Shown here: piece by piece, positions 46,670 to 55,012 of the stretch | How positions within the stretch are numbered: position 1 is the first letter of the stretch | Layout of the letters: each line of letters starts with the position of its first letter | DNA from: Clostridium sp. C2-6-12 | GTDB lineage: Bacteria; Bacillota; Clostridia; Clostridiales; Clostridiaceae | Direction of reading: 5' to 3' | Assembly (NCBI RefSeq): GCF_009928485.1 | Contig: NZ_JAABNP010000003.1 | Coordinates: 1 to 64,000, forward strand | DNA: 64,000 nucleotides | Position numbers and translations under genes: made by a program | Notes under the pieces: generated by a model | Seen by the model: the letters and a program-made list of their open reading frames with translations, nothing else | Told to the model about the DNA's origin: nothing | The model's database searches: none

Positions 46670-46991
46670 CTCTCAAACCTCCCAGCATGCTTATAAAAAT
46701 ATATTGATAAACTAAGCTATTCCATTTTGTTGTATATAAATTTAACCCACACATATACAATTTATCTTATTTAGCTCAACACCCATGTAAATATTTGTCA
46801 TTTACTATCCAATTTCTATACTTAAAGTCTACCTAATTACAATTGTACCATTTTATAGATATATGTCAATCGTTGTATTATATGGTTTTAATATGTGTTA
46901 ATTCTTTTATAATTTAGAGTAAACTTACACTATATTAAATCTAATAAACATTGTTCTTAAAACTTATTAACAAAAACATATTATATAACTT
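46670..46991. other. Upstream region of the che operon
   Basis: Contains the che promoter at 46842-46869 and about 170 nt of leader. No gene or other structure seen. Confidence 0.5.
46842..46869 (-). promoter_or_regulatory. Sigma-A promoter of the cheY-cheA-cheW operon
   Basis: TTGACA (46864-46869) and TACAAT (46842-46847), 16-bp spacer. A flagellar sigma-28 motif was not seen, so this che operon appears to use the housekeeping sigma factor. Confidence 0.7.
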
Positions 46992-47777
46992 TTAAATCAA
47001 TTTAAATTTCTTAAGTCCATTGTAAATCCCATTATTTTCAATATTATCCGTCTTATACTCCACCATTTCAAGGATTTCAGAGTTGCTATTTCCCATGGCT
47101 ATTCCATACTTAACATATTTAAGCATATCAATATCATTTGCACTATCTCCAAAAGCATATGTATCATTTATATCAATTCCTAAGTATTTAATAATTTCCT
47201 CGATTCCTTTTGCTTTGGAAAATCCCTTAGGAACCAATTCAACAAGTCCTGAATTGTGGTAAATTGGGTCAAATTCTTTATTTAGTTCTTTATATGCTTC
47301 TTTAAAATTACTATGCTCGTCCATTTTACATGTAATCTTATTAACATAATGTTCTTCACCTGTAATTGGCCTTATTTTTTCACCAAACATGCTTTTAAAT
47401 TTATTCACAGAATACTCACTATAATCTGAAGAAACATTATCATCCATATATAAATAATTTCTACCTTCTAAAATACAAAACACCTTGTATCTTCTTAAAA
47501 TATCAACTGCTTTATCTATTATTTCTTTTTTTAAATCCACATTATATATTATCTTTCCTTTATACTCTACATAAGTACCGCAAGCCGCAAGTACACCATC
47601 AAAGCCTAGATCAACTAAATCCTCTGAAATTATTGCCCTTGTTCTACCAGTAGATATAAAAGCTAAATTTCCTTTATTTTTTAATTCACAAATTCCCTTT
47701 ACTGTACTTTCTGGAACCCCTATCTTAGGGTTATATAACGTTCCATCAATATCAAAAAAAACAGCTTTTTTTCCCAT
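46992..47777 (-). CDS. HAD superfamily (Cof-type) phosphatase, 261 aa
   Basis: Cytoplasmic phosphatase of the Cof/IIB branch. The nucleophile motif is FFDIDGTLYNP (D9, D11), motif II is the S in AFISTGRTR, and motif III-IV is DTYAFGDSANDIDML. Such enzymes act on sugar phosphates or flavin and PLP precursors; the substrate is not predictable. GGAGGAA supports the start. Confidence 0.9.
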   Translation of the reverse strand: MGKKAVFFDIDGTLYNPKIGVPESTVKGICELKNKGNLAFISTGRTRAIISEDLVDLGFDGVLAACGTYVEYKGKIIYNVDLKKEIIDKAVDILRRYKVFCILEGRNYLYMDDNVSSDYSEYSVNKFKSMFGEKIRPITGEEHYVNKITCKMDEHSNFKEAYKELNKEFDPIYHNSGLVELVPKGFSKAKGIEEIIKYLGIDINDTYAFGDSANDIDMLKYVKYGIAMGNSNSEILEMVEYKTDNIENNGIYNGLKKFKLI

Positions 47778-47884
47778 TTTTATTCCTCCATTGTTGTATT
47801 ATAAATACCTTATATATTTATAATACAACATTTTTCTTAATAATGGATTTTTTTGTGTATACTAATATGAAAAGTTTTATTAGC

Positions 47885-47928
47885 AAAAACAAAAAGACCT
47901 GTGTCCATTCTATATGAAACCAGGTCTT
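47885..47928 (-). terminator. Intrinsic terminator after the aldehyde dehydrogenase
   Basis: AAGACCTG pairs with CAGGTCTT around a 19-base partly paired loop, with a T-rich tail on the minus strand. Confidence 0.75.
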
Positions 47929-47961
47929 ATGATGACTAAAATTATATATTTAAAAGCAATT

Positions 47962-49335
47962 TTATTTCATAACCTTTCTTAAAAGGTTAATCTTATCTTT
48001 AAATGGCGCAAACCTAAAAGAAAACTCTACAAAAGTTCCTCTTTCTATTACTCCCTTTTCATGTGTAAAAGTGTTAAAACTTTTCTCTCCATGATACGCT
48101 CCCATTCCACTTGTACCAACCCCTCCAAAAGGAAGATTTGTAGTTCCGACATGAAGAATAGTATCATTTATTGTAACTCCTCCTGACGAAGTTTCTTTAA
48201 TAATCTTTTTTATGTTATTTCTATCTTCTGAAAAATAATATAATGCAAGTGGCTTATCTTGTTTATTTACATATCTTATTACCTGCTCCAAATTATTAAA
48301 AGTCATTACTGGAAAGATTGGTCCAAATATCTCTTCCTTTAATACATTTGCATCTTCCTTTATATCAGTTATAATAGTGGGCCCAAAATATAACTCTTTT
48401 TCATCATAATCGCCACCATAATAAATATTTCCTTCACATAAATATTGATATAGCCTTTTTATTTCACGCTCGCTTATTATTCTAGGGTAATCTTCACTTT
48501 CTTTAATATTTTCTCCATATTGAAGATGGAATTCCTTCACCATTAATCTTAAAAATTCCTCTTTAACCTCTTCTTGAATAAACAAATAATCTGGTGCAAC
48601 ACAAGTTTGCCCTGAATTCAATAATTTTCCCCAGACAATTCTTTTCGCTGCTTTTTCTAAATTTGCATCCTTATCTACAATACAAGGACTTTTACCACCT
48701 AATTCTAGGGTTACAGGAATAAGCCTTTTTGAAGCTTTCTCCATTATTATTTTACCCACCTTTATGCTGCCAGTAAAAAATATATAATCAAATTCTTGTT
48801 CTAATAATTCTTCAACGCACTCTTTTCCTTCATTAGCACCTACAACTTTTATATATTCTTCATTAAAATTTTCATTAATAAGCTTTTCAAGCAATTGTGC
48901 TGTGTTTACTGCATGCTCAGATGGTTTTATTACTGCTGTATTTCCTGCTGCAATAGCTCCTATTAATGGTAAAATTACTAATTGAAAGGGATAATTGAAA
49001 GGACCTATTATTAAAACTGTTCCATAAGGTTCTTTTTCAATATAATTTTTGCTTGGAAAAAACATAAAGGAACTTTTAGTTCTTTTTCTTTTGCTCCATT
49101 TCTTAATATTTTTTATATGAATATTTATTTCTTCATATACCATAGCAATTTCACTCAAATAACTTTCAAATTCTGATTTATTTAAATCTTTCTTAAGTGC
49201 TTTTATGATTTCCTGCTCATTTTCTTTAACCAGTTTTTTCAACTTTATTAAGTTTTCTCTTCTGAAATCTATATTGGATGTTTTTCCGTTTTGAAAAAAT
49301 TCTTTTTGCTTCTTCATGATATTGCCAATTTCCAT
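47962..49335 (-). CDS. Aldehyde dehydrogenase family protein, 457 aa
   Basis: NAD(P)-dependent aldehyde dehydrogenase of the class 3 branch (about 460 aa, no N-terminal extension). Catalytic Cys245 lies in GQTCVAPDY and Glu211 in TLELGGKSP. Class 3 enzymes oxidise medium and long-chain aldehydes. The ATG at 49335 is preferred over a GTG at 49347 which abuts the ribosome-binding site. It lies 77 bases after the second ArsA-like gene and probably belongs to that operon. Confidence 0.9.
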   Translation of the reverse strand: MEIGNIMKKQKEFFQNGKTSNIDFRRENLIKLKKLVKENEQEIIKALKKDLNKSEFESYLSEIAMVYEEINIHIKNIKKWSKRKRTKSSFMFFPSKNYIEKEPYGTVLIIGPFNYPFQLVILPLIGAIAAGNTAVIKPSEHAVNTAQLLEKLINENFNEEYIKVVGANEGKECVEELLEQEFDYIFFTGSIKVGKIIMEKASKRLIPVTLELGGKSPCIVDKDANLEKAAKRIVWGKLLNSGQTCVAPDYLFIQEEVKEEFLRLMVKEFHLQYGENIKESEDYPRIISEREIKRLYQYLCEGNIYYGGDYDEKELYFGPTIITDIKEDANVLKEEIFGPIFPVMTFNNLEQVIRYVNKQDKPLALYYFSEDRNNIKKIIKETSSGGVTINDTILHVGTTNLPFGGVGTSGMGAYHGEKSFNTFTHEKGVIERGTFVEFSFRFAPFKDKINLLRKVMK

Positions 49336-49412
49336 ATTCTTCTTCACCCTTTTCTATTAAAATTTTCTTAAACTTATAAATTTATATTCTCTTTCAAAAT
49401 TATTAAAATACT

Positions 49413-50573
49413 CTACTCAAAATAAATATTTAAGTTTCCATCATCATACTTAGCTTTTATTATTTCCTTTGATTGAAGTTTAGTTGGCAATATTAAGCTT
49501 CTCTTTTCATTTTTAACTCCAATTGTAATTTCATCTCCACTTTGAGATAATTTCAACTCACTTTTATTTATAAATGGCATTTTTATACTAAGCTTATGAA
49601 AGTTTTTCTCTTTTTTAACTGTAAATATCTTATCTTGAAAAAGCACACTTTCAGGCTTTACTTCCCCGTAAATTTCATTAGCAACCTTTTTTAACATTTC
49701 ATATCTTCTAAGTTCATCCTCCATTAGCTCTAACTTAAAGATAGGAATATCCTTAAAACTACTTATGATATCCTCTATATTTTCACCTTGTATCTTTTTC
49801 CAGCCTTCAAAATACCCCTTTAAAGATGCCTCTGGGAAAATTTTATTTACTATTATTCCATCAACATTGTAATCAAAAAGATGAAGATAAGAAAAACTTC
49901 TCTTTGCTTCCTTTACAACTATCTTTTCAGGTGTAGTTACTATTCTTATGCTTACAACCTCTTTATTTTGCATTAAAGAATGAAGTTCATTAAGTTTGCT
50001 ATATAAATTTTCAATATCATCAAAGGTTTCTTCCGTTGGAATTGGAATTTTCATAGTTGCTTCAACAATTGGTTTTGCAATTTTAGCGCCCTTTCTTTTA
50101 ATCGGGAGTATTTTCTCCATCCACCACTTAAATAAATCTGGAAATTTCAGAAGTGACATTGTTTCTCCTGTCGGTGCACAATCCACAATCAATACTTCAT
50201 ATTTACCTTCATCATATATTTCTTTAATTTTAATCAATGACAGCAATTCTTCAAAGCCTGGAAATACAAGCAATTCTTCGCTTTCAATGGTTTCTTTTGA
50301 CTTTAAAAACATGAGTTTTTCGATATATCCTTTTAAACTTCCCCATGTTTTTTCATTTTCTATAACTGTATCTATTTCCATTCCATAAAGATTATCAGCT
50401 ATTTTTATTGGTTCATTACCAAGCTTAACATCAAAAGAATCACTTAAACTATGAGCTTGATCTGTACTCATTATTAATACTTTCTTGCCTTCTCCTGCTA
50501 TTTTACAAGCTGTAGCAGCAGCTATACTTGTCTTTCCAACGCCGCCTTTTCCTGTATATAATATTATCCTCAT
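49413..50573 (-). CDS. ArsA/GET3-like ATPase with C-terminal HSP20-like domain, 386 aa
   Basis: SIMIBI-class ATPase with the deviant Walker A YTGKGGVGKTS, switch I-like DQAHSLSDSF, Walker B VLIVDCAPTGETM and a C-terminal alpha-crystallin-like domain (about the last 75 residues). This architecture is known in bacterial ArsA relatives that are not arsenite pumps. No arsB, arsC or arsR is nearby. A role in membrane-protein targeting or cofactor handling can only be guessed. The start at 50573 has GGGGGGA upstream. Confidence 0.88.
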   Translation of the reverse strand: MRIILYTGKGGVGKTSIAAATACKIAGEGKKVLIMSTDQAHSLSDSFDVKLGNEPIKIADNLYGMEIDTVIENEKTWGSLKGYIEKLMFLKSKETIESEELLVFPGFEELLSLIKIKEIYDEGKYEVLIVDCAPTGETMSLLKFPDLFKWWMEKILPIKRKGAKIAKPIVEATMKIPIPTEETFDDIENLYSKLNELHSLMQNKEVVSIRIVTTPEKIVVKEAKRSFSYLHLFDYNVDGIIVNKIFPEASLKGYFEGWKKIQGENIEDIISSFKDIPIFKLELMEDELRRYEMLKKVANEIYGEVKPESVLFQDKIFTVKKEKNFHKLSIKMPFINKSELKLSQSGDEITIGVKNEKRSLILPTKLQSKEIIKAKYDDGNLNIYFE

Positions 50574-50585
50574 CTTCAATCCCCC

Positions 50586-50834
50586 CTAGTTAAAATCCAC
50601 ACTTATTTTCTTTACATTTTTACTATCTTTATTGCAATTATCATCAGAATTACATTTACTATTCTCATGTGCCTCCTCTGATAAAATCTCAAAAGCCAAA
50701 TCCTTTATTAATGAAAATGCTTCTTTTTCAAATGTATCTATCCTATCTTTTAATCTCTCTGGTATTATTTCTTTAATAGCCTCATATTCAAGCCTCTTTG
50801 CCTTTATCATTTTTTTTGCAAATTCTTTATTCAT
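50586..50834 (-). CDS. Small charged protein between two ArsA-like genes, 82 aa
   Basis: I do not recognise this protein. It is mostly helical and charged, with a tail that has a CNSDDNC segment. Its start (50834) has GAGGAG upstream. It stands 12 bases before ArsA-like 1, so the genes are almost certainly co-translated. It may be a partner or regulator of the ATPases. Confidence 0.72.
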   Translation of the reverse strand: MNKEFAKKMIKAKRLEYEAIKEIIPERLKDRIDTFEKEAFSLIKDLAFEILSEEAHENSKCNSDDNCNKDSKNVKKISVDFN

Positions 50835-50953
50835 AAAAACCAACTCCTCTTAGTTTTTAATTTCATTAATTATATATCTACTTAAGACTTTAAAAGTATT
50901 AAATAAAACAATTCTTATGAATTCTATATTTAAGGTAAAATGTATTTTTTATT

Positions 50954-52123
50954 TTATTCTCCAAAAACAATACACAATTTTTCATTTTCTAGCTTAGCTG
51001 ATGAAATGTCATATTTCCTAATTACATTTGGTATTGGTATATTTCTTTTGAAATTACCTATTTTTATAATTATATCCGAACCTGATTCAAATAAATCAAA
51101 ATCTGTTTTATCAGCAAATGGTATATAAACGTTAAGGCGATAACCTTTATCTGTCTTTTCAAAAATTTCATTTTGACTTTTCTTTAAAACCTTAAATAAA
51201 TCCTTATCCTTAAGAGAATCTTTTATAACTCTCTCTAATCCTGCAATTCCATTTATATCAACTTCATACCATTTTATTTTATAAGTTGGAATATCGCCAA
51301 ATATTGAATTTAATTCCTCTAAATATTTATTTTGAAGCTGTTTCCATTTGTCAAAAAAGCTATTTTCAATACCTTCTGGAATTATCCTATTAATATATAG
51401 CCCATCTACATTAAAATTATATAGATTTAAATACATATAGCTTCTTTTGCTTTCCTCTACAACCATTTTTTCAGGTATAGTAACAATTCTAATACTACAT
51501 ATATCTTTATCCTTCAATAACTCTTGTAAGTTTCCAAGCTTAACATATAATTTTTCTACATCACTCATAGCTTCTTCATCTGGCATTTCTAACTTAAACG
51601 CTATTTTAGAAATAGGTCTTAAAACTTTCAATGCAATTTTTTCTATTGGAAATAATTTTTCCATATACCAAGAAAGAAGTTCTGGAAACTTTAATAAAGC
51701 TAAGGTTTCTCCAGTTGGAGCACAATCCACAATAATCAAATCATATATATTTTCGTCATAGAGCTCTTTAATTCTAATTAAAGAAAATAACTCCTCAATG
51801 CCTGGAAAAACAACAATATCATCTAAACTTTCAGCGTTTTCCTCACTTAAATTAGGAAACATATTTTTAAGAGCATTAGAAATATTTCCATAATTCCTTT
51901 CCATTTCATGATTAGGATCAATTTCTAAAGCATGAAGATTTTTTATTACCTCTACTGGCTCTTCTTTTATTTCCCTTTCAAATATATCTCCTAAATTGTG
52001 CGCCATATCTGTGCTAACAATTAAAGTTTTTTTACCTTCCCTTGCTGCTTTTACACCATGTGCTGCTGCAGTACTTGTTTTTCCTACTCCACCTTTTCCT
52101 GTAAAAATAATTATTCTACCCAT
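50954..52123 (-). CDS. ArsA/GET3-like ATPase with C-terminal HSP20-like domain, 389 aa
   Basis: Paralogue of the protein at 49413-50573, same layout: Walker A FTGKGGVGKTS, DMAHNLGDIF, Walker B LIIVDCAPTGETL and an HSP20-like C-terminus. Two different paralogues in one operon suggest a heterodimer, since ArsA-class ATPases work as dimers or pseudodimers. AGGAGG supports the start. Its upstream region shares the ATACTTCGAG motif with the marR promoter. Confidence 0.88.
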   Translation of the reverse strand: MGRIIIFTGKGGVGKTSTAAAHGVKAAREGKKTLIVSTDMAHNLGDIFEREIKEEPVEVIKNLHALEIDPNHEMERNYGNISNALKNMFPNLSEENAESLDDIVVFPGIEELFSLIRIKELYDENIYDLIIVDCAPTGETLALLKFPELLSWYMEKLFPIEKIALKVLRPISKIAFKLEMPDEEAMSDVEKLYVKLGNLQELLKDKDICSIRIVTIPEKMVVEESKRSYMYLNLYNFNVDGLYINRIIPEGIENSFFDKWKQLQNKYLEELNSIFGDIPTYKIKWYEVDINGIAGLERVIKDSLKDKDLFKVLKKSQNEIFEKTDKGYRLNVYIPFADKTDFDLFESGSDIIIKIGNFKRNIPIPNVIRKYDISSAKLENEKLCIVFGE

Positions 52124-52146
52124 AATAAACCTCCTATAATTCGTAG

Positions 52147-52233
52147 CAAGATTAATTCTTGCCTCGAAGTATTTTTTATTTTTTAAAGTGGCTTAAACCA
52201 CTTTAATATAAATATTTTAAGTTTGATAAACAA
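52147..52233 (-). promoter_or_regulatory. Promoter and candidate MarR sites of the ArsA operon
   Basis: TTGTTT (52228-52233) and TATATT (52205-52210), 17-bp spacing. A dyad AAAGTGG-N6-CCACTTT (52187-52206) overlaps the -10 edge, and AAAAAATACTTCGAGG (52163-52178) repeats the marR promoter motif. Confidence 0.6.
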
Positions 52234-52265
52234 TATTTCTTAGATCATATATATTGATTTTGTTT

Positions 52266-52763
52266 TTATTCTATAATTATTCTCTTTACTTTTTTGCTTT
52301 GTTTTTCCTCTTCAGTTATGTTAGGATTAGTTTTTAATATTGAAATAACCTTTGTAACAATACTTATAACTGACTTTTTTTCTTCTTCTGTTAGTGCCTC
52401 ATATATTTTTCTAAAATAATATTCTATATGAGTTTTCTCATTTAAAATAAAGTCCTTACCAATTTCAGTTAAACTTATCATTACTACTCTTTTATCTTGA
52501 GTATCTCGTATTCTTTCAACTATAAGCTTTTTTTCTAATCTGCTTATAACTCCTGTAGCTGTATTTAAAGGAGCATTAATATATTCGGCAACTTCACTCA
52601 TGTTTACTTTACCTTTTCTATAAATCAAAAGCATAGCTAATATTTCGTTCTTAGAATAATCTAAAAATGCATTACTCCATTTATCTGGAAACAACAAAAA
52701 CTTACATTCATCTATGCAGTTAAAAATTAAACCCTCAATATTAAAATCTTCATTTATTGTCAT
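52266..52763 (-). CDS. MarR family transcriptional regulator, 165 aa
   Basis: Winged-helix regulator with VNMSEVAEYINAPLNTATGV as recognition region and RDTQDKRVVMISLT as the wing. It has no cysteine typical of OhrR at the N-terminus apart from those in FNCIDECK, which might be redox-active. It sits directly upstream of the ArsA operon, and the two upstream regions share a motif, so it probably controls both. AAGGAGA supports the start. Confidence 0.9.
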   Translation of the reverse strand: MTINEDFNIEGLIFNCIDECKFLLFPDKWSNAFLDYSKNEILAMLLIYRKGKVNMSEVAEYINAPLNTATGVISRLEKKLIVERIRDTQDKRVVMISLTEIGKDFILNEKTHIEYYFRKIYEALTEEEKKSVISIVTKVISILKTNPNITEEEKQSKKVKRIIIE

Positions 52764-52789
52764 TATAATTCTCCTTTAAATAGTTCTTT

Positions 52790-52835
52790 ACACGAAGTAT
52801 ATTTTTATTCTAGTCTCGAAGTATATTTTTGTCAA
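52790..52835 (-). promoter_or_regulatory. marR promoter with two copies of an operator-like motif
   Basis: TTGACA (52830-52835) and TAGAAT (52807-52812), 17-bp spacing. On the minus strand AAAAATATACTTCG occurs twice: in the spacer and again right after the -10. The third copy of this motif lies before the ArsA operon. Confidence 0.75.
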
Positions 52836-52846
52836 CTATTTTCTAT

Positions 52847-52877
52847 AAATAAAAATCCACGATAATACCGTGGACTT
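52847..52877 (-). terminator. Intrinsic terminator after the TM1266-like gene
   Basis: AGTCCACG pairs with CGTGGATT across a seven-base loop, followed on the minus strand by TTTATTT. Confidence 0.8.
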
Positions 52878-52907
52878 TACTTTGGATACAATAACTAGTA
52901 TATATGG

Positions 52908-53156
52908 TTAAAGATTCATATACTTTACTTTAACACCTTCAACATCAAGTAATTCTTTTTCTAGTACTTCTACTTCCTCTAAACTAGAATGAATATGCAA
53001 TATTATCAAGCCTTCTTCTGAACAAGAATCCTTACTGACCTCATGAAGGCCAATTCTAGTTTTTATAATGCATCCATGTTTAGTTAACACAGTTTGAACT
53101 TGTGGTGCATGAACACTCCTTGGATCAATAGTTACAGCCATAATTGTAGTTTCCAT
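52908..53156 (-). CDS. TM1266-type (iron-only hydrogenase system regulator-like) protein, 82 aa
   Basis: Small ACT/NikR C-terminal-like ferredoxin-fold protein. The family, named from Thermotoga TM1266, is often encoded beside hydrogenase maturation genes, which are not in this window. The central GCIIKTRIGLHEV and ending LDVEGVKVKYMNL fit the family. Its function has not been established. It has its own ribosome-binding site (AAAAGGAGA) and a strong terminator. Confidence 0.75.
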   Translation of the reverse strand: METTIMAVTIDPRSVHAPQVQTVLTKHGCIIKTRIGLHEVSKDSCSEEGLIILHIHSSLEEVEVLEKELLDVEGVKVKYMNL

Positions 53157-53246
53157 AAGTTATCTCTCCTTTTTGTATTAAAAAATATTTTCACTAGTTT
53201 ATTATATCCAATTATATATTTTTTAAATTAATACCGCCACCTTACT

Positions 53247-54662
53247 TTAATACTTATATTTCCATGTAGTTCCTTCTTTAGTATCAATAATTTCTACATT
53301 TTCTTCAAGCAAAATATTTCTTATTTCATCTGATTTTTCCCATTGCTTTTTTTCTCTTGCAGCTGCTCTTTCTTTTATAAGTTCTTCTATATGCTTAATT
53401 CGTTCATCATCTAATTTAATTTTATCTTTTTCCTCTATCAAATTCAAACTAAAAATTTTATCAAATTCATTAATTAGAAATTTTTTTTCATAATTATTTA
53501 GTTCCTCATCCTTTATAACACTAAATAAAACAGTGAGTGCATTTGCCATATTTAAATCATCCTCTATGCATTCTTTAAATTCTGACTTATACTTTTCTAT
53601 TAACTTATTATTTGTACTTTCATGTTTATCAATATTCTCAATAATTACTGCTATTTTTTTCTTTAAGCTATCAAATGACTTTTTAGCTTCCAACAACCTT
53701 TCATAGCTAAAAGCTAATGTTTTTCTATATTTTGATTGTAATATATAATATCTATAATCTAATGGAGAAAATCCATCTGTTATTAATTTTTCTAAAGTCA
53801 AAAACTCTCCTGATTTAGACATTTTTTCGTTATCTGCTGTTGTTAAAAATTCTCCATGTATCCAGTAATTCACCCATTTATGACCTAATGCACATTCTGA
53901 TTGTGCAATTTCATTGGTATGATGCACAGGTATATGATCTACCCCACCACAATGAATATCTATATACTCCCCTAAGTACTTTATTGCCATTGCGGAACAT
54001 TCTATATGCCATCCTGGAAAACCATTTCCCCAAGGAGATTCCCATTGTAAAATATGATTATCATATTTAGAGTTAACAAACCATAATACAAAATCAAGAG
54101 GATTCTTTTTAAAATCATCAATTTCCACTCTATTTCCTGGTTTAAGTTCTTTCATATTTAAATTAGCTAATTTATTATAATCTCCAAATTTATCTATTGA
54201 AAAATAAACATTTCCATTTGCAATATAAGTATATCCATTTTCCTCTAATTTCTTTATTAAATCTATCATTTCTTGAACATAGTCTGTTGCTCTAGTTATT
54301 ATATTCGGTAATTTTACATTTAATCTTTTTAAGTCTTTAATAAAACTATCTTCATAAAATCTAGCTAATTCTAAAACACTTTTATTTTCTCTTTCAGCTC
54401 CTATTTTCATTTTGTCTTCTCCCAAGTCTTCATCTGACTGCAAATGACCTACATCTGTTATATTCATCATATGATTAACTTCATATCCTTCATACTCTAA
54501 TACCCTTTTTAATATATCCTCAAATACATATGTCCTTAAGTTTCCGATATGAGCAAAATTATACACTGTGGGTCCACAAGCATACATTTTTACTTTACCT
54601 GTTTCAATTTCCTTAAATTCTTCTTCTTGCCTAGTTAATGTGTTATAAATTTTTAATGGCAT
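53247..54662 (-). CDS. cysS: Cysteinyl-tRNA synthetase, 471 aa
   Basis: Charges tRNA-Cys. The HIGH-type motif is NFAHIGNLRTY, KMSKS occurs in NEKMSKSGEF, and the catalytic zinc ligands are visible in YACGPT, ECSAMA and HHTNEIAQSEC. Length is normal for the family. The start (54662) is MPLKIYNT, with GGGAGG seven bases upstream; an ATG at 54677 precedes that site. The gene is preceded by a cysteine leader peptide and terminator (54720-54973), not a T-box, so it is probably controlled by attenuation according to charged tRNA-Cys. Confidence 0.97.
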   Translation of the reverse strand: MPLKIYNTLTRQEEEFKEIETGKVKMYACGPTVYNFAHIGNLRTYVFEDILKRVLEYEGYEVNHMMNITDVGHLQSDEDLGEDKMKIGAERENKSVLELARFYEDSFIKDLKRLNVKLPNIITRATDYVQEMIDLIKKLEENGYTYIANGNVYFSIDKFGDYNKLANLNMKELKPGNRVEIDDFKKNPLDFVLWFVNSKYDNHILQWESPWGNGFPGWHIECSAMAIKYLGEYIDIHCGGVDHIPVHHTNEIAQSECALGHKWVNYWIHGEFLTTADNEKMSKSGEFLTLEKLITDGFSPLDYRYYILQSKYRKTLAFSYERLLEAKKSFDSLKKKIAVIIENIDKHESTNNKLIEKYKSEFKECIEDDLNMANALTVLFSVIKDEELNNYEKKFLINEFDKIFSLNLIEEKDKIKLDDERIKHIEELIKERAAAREKKQWEKSDEIRNILLEENVEIIDTKEGTTWKYKY

Positions 54663-54719
54663 GTTTTTTCCTCCCAATATTCATATAACTTTATTTTTTT
54701 TAATCCTTGGACTCTTTTA

Positions 54720-54793
54720 CATAAAAAATAAAAAGCTGCACATTTTCTGTAGTTTTCCTAATAAAAAAGAAAACTACAGAATCATCTGCAGCC
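54720..54793 (-). terminator. Attenuator terminator in the cysS leader
   Basis: A large hairpin has an inner 12-bp perfect stem (TCTGTAGTTTTC with GAAAACTACAGA) and an outer GCTGCA/TGCAGC clamp, followed on the minus strand by TTTTTATTTTTT. It lies between the leader ORF and cysS, with no other gene needing termination there, as expected of an attenuator. Confidence 0.88.
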
Positions 54794-54841
54794 TATTTTC
54801 AACACTTATAATTTATAGAATTAAGTATTTAGATATTAAAA

Positions 54842-54910
54842 TTAACTTTCTACTGCAATTGTTTTTAAATTTTTATTATTTTTAAAACAACAACAGCAAC
54901 AGCACATCAT
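54842..54910 (-). CDS. Cysteine leader peptide upstream of cysS, 22 aa
   Basis: ORF MMCCCCCCFKNNKNLKTIAV followed by Glu-Ser and a stop. Six consecutive Cys codons (TGC TGT TGC TGT TGT TGT) occupy positions 3-8. AAAGGAGGA lies seven bases upstream of the first ATG (54910), an ideal ribosome-binding site. The ORF starts about 28 nt after the predicted transcription start. Low charged tRNA-Cys should stall the ribosome in the Cys run and let transcription pass the terminator at 54720-54793 into cysS. Codons 18-20 (TTGCAG) could pair with CTGCAG in the 5' arm of the terminator. Confidence 0.85.
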   Translation of the reverse strand: MMCCCCCCFKNNKNLKTIAVES

Positions 54911-54944
54911 TTCAATATCCTCCTTTTTCTAATAATTTAACCTA

Positions 54945-54973
54945 ATTATATTCTATATTAATTTAATGTTCAA
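54945..54973 (-). promoter_or_regulatory. Promoter of the cysS leader operon
   Basis: TTGAAC (54968-54973) and TATAAT (54945-54950) with exactly 17 bp between. It predicts a leader of about 275 nt before cysS. Confidence 0.8.
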
Positions 54974-55012
54974 CCATAACTTTCCTATTTATTGAAATTT
55001 AAAATAAAAAAG

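Noticed and set aside
49413-52123. Arsenite efflux system
   Set aside because: The ATPases resemble ArsA, but no arsB, arsC, arsD or arsR is nearby and the HSP20-like tails point to a different subgroup.
54662-54973. T-box riboswitch upstream of cysS
   Set aside because: No T-box consensus (AGGGTGGNACCGCG-like) is present in the leader; the Cys leader peptide and terminator explain it better.
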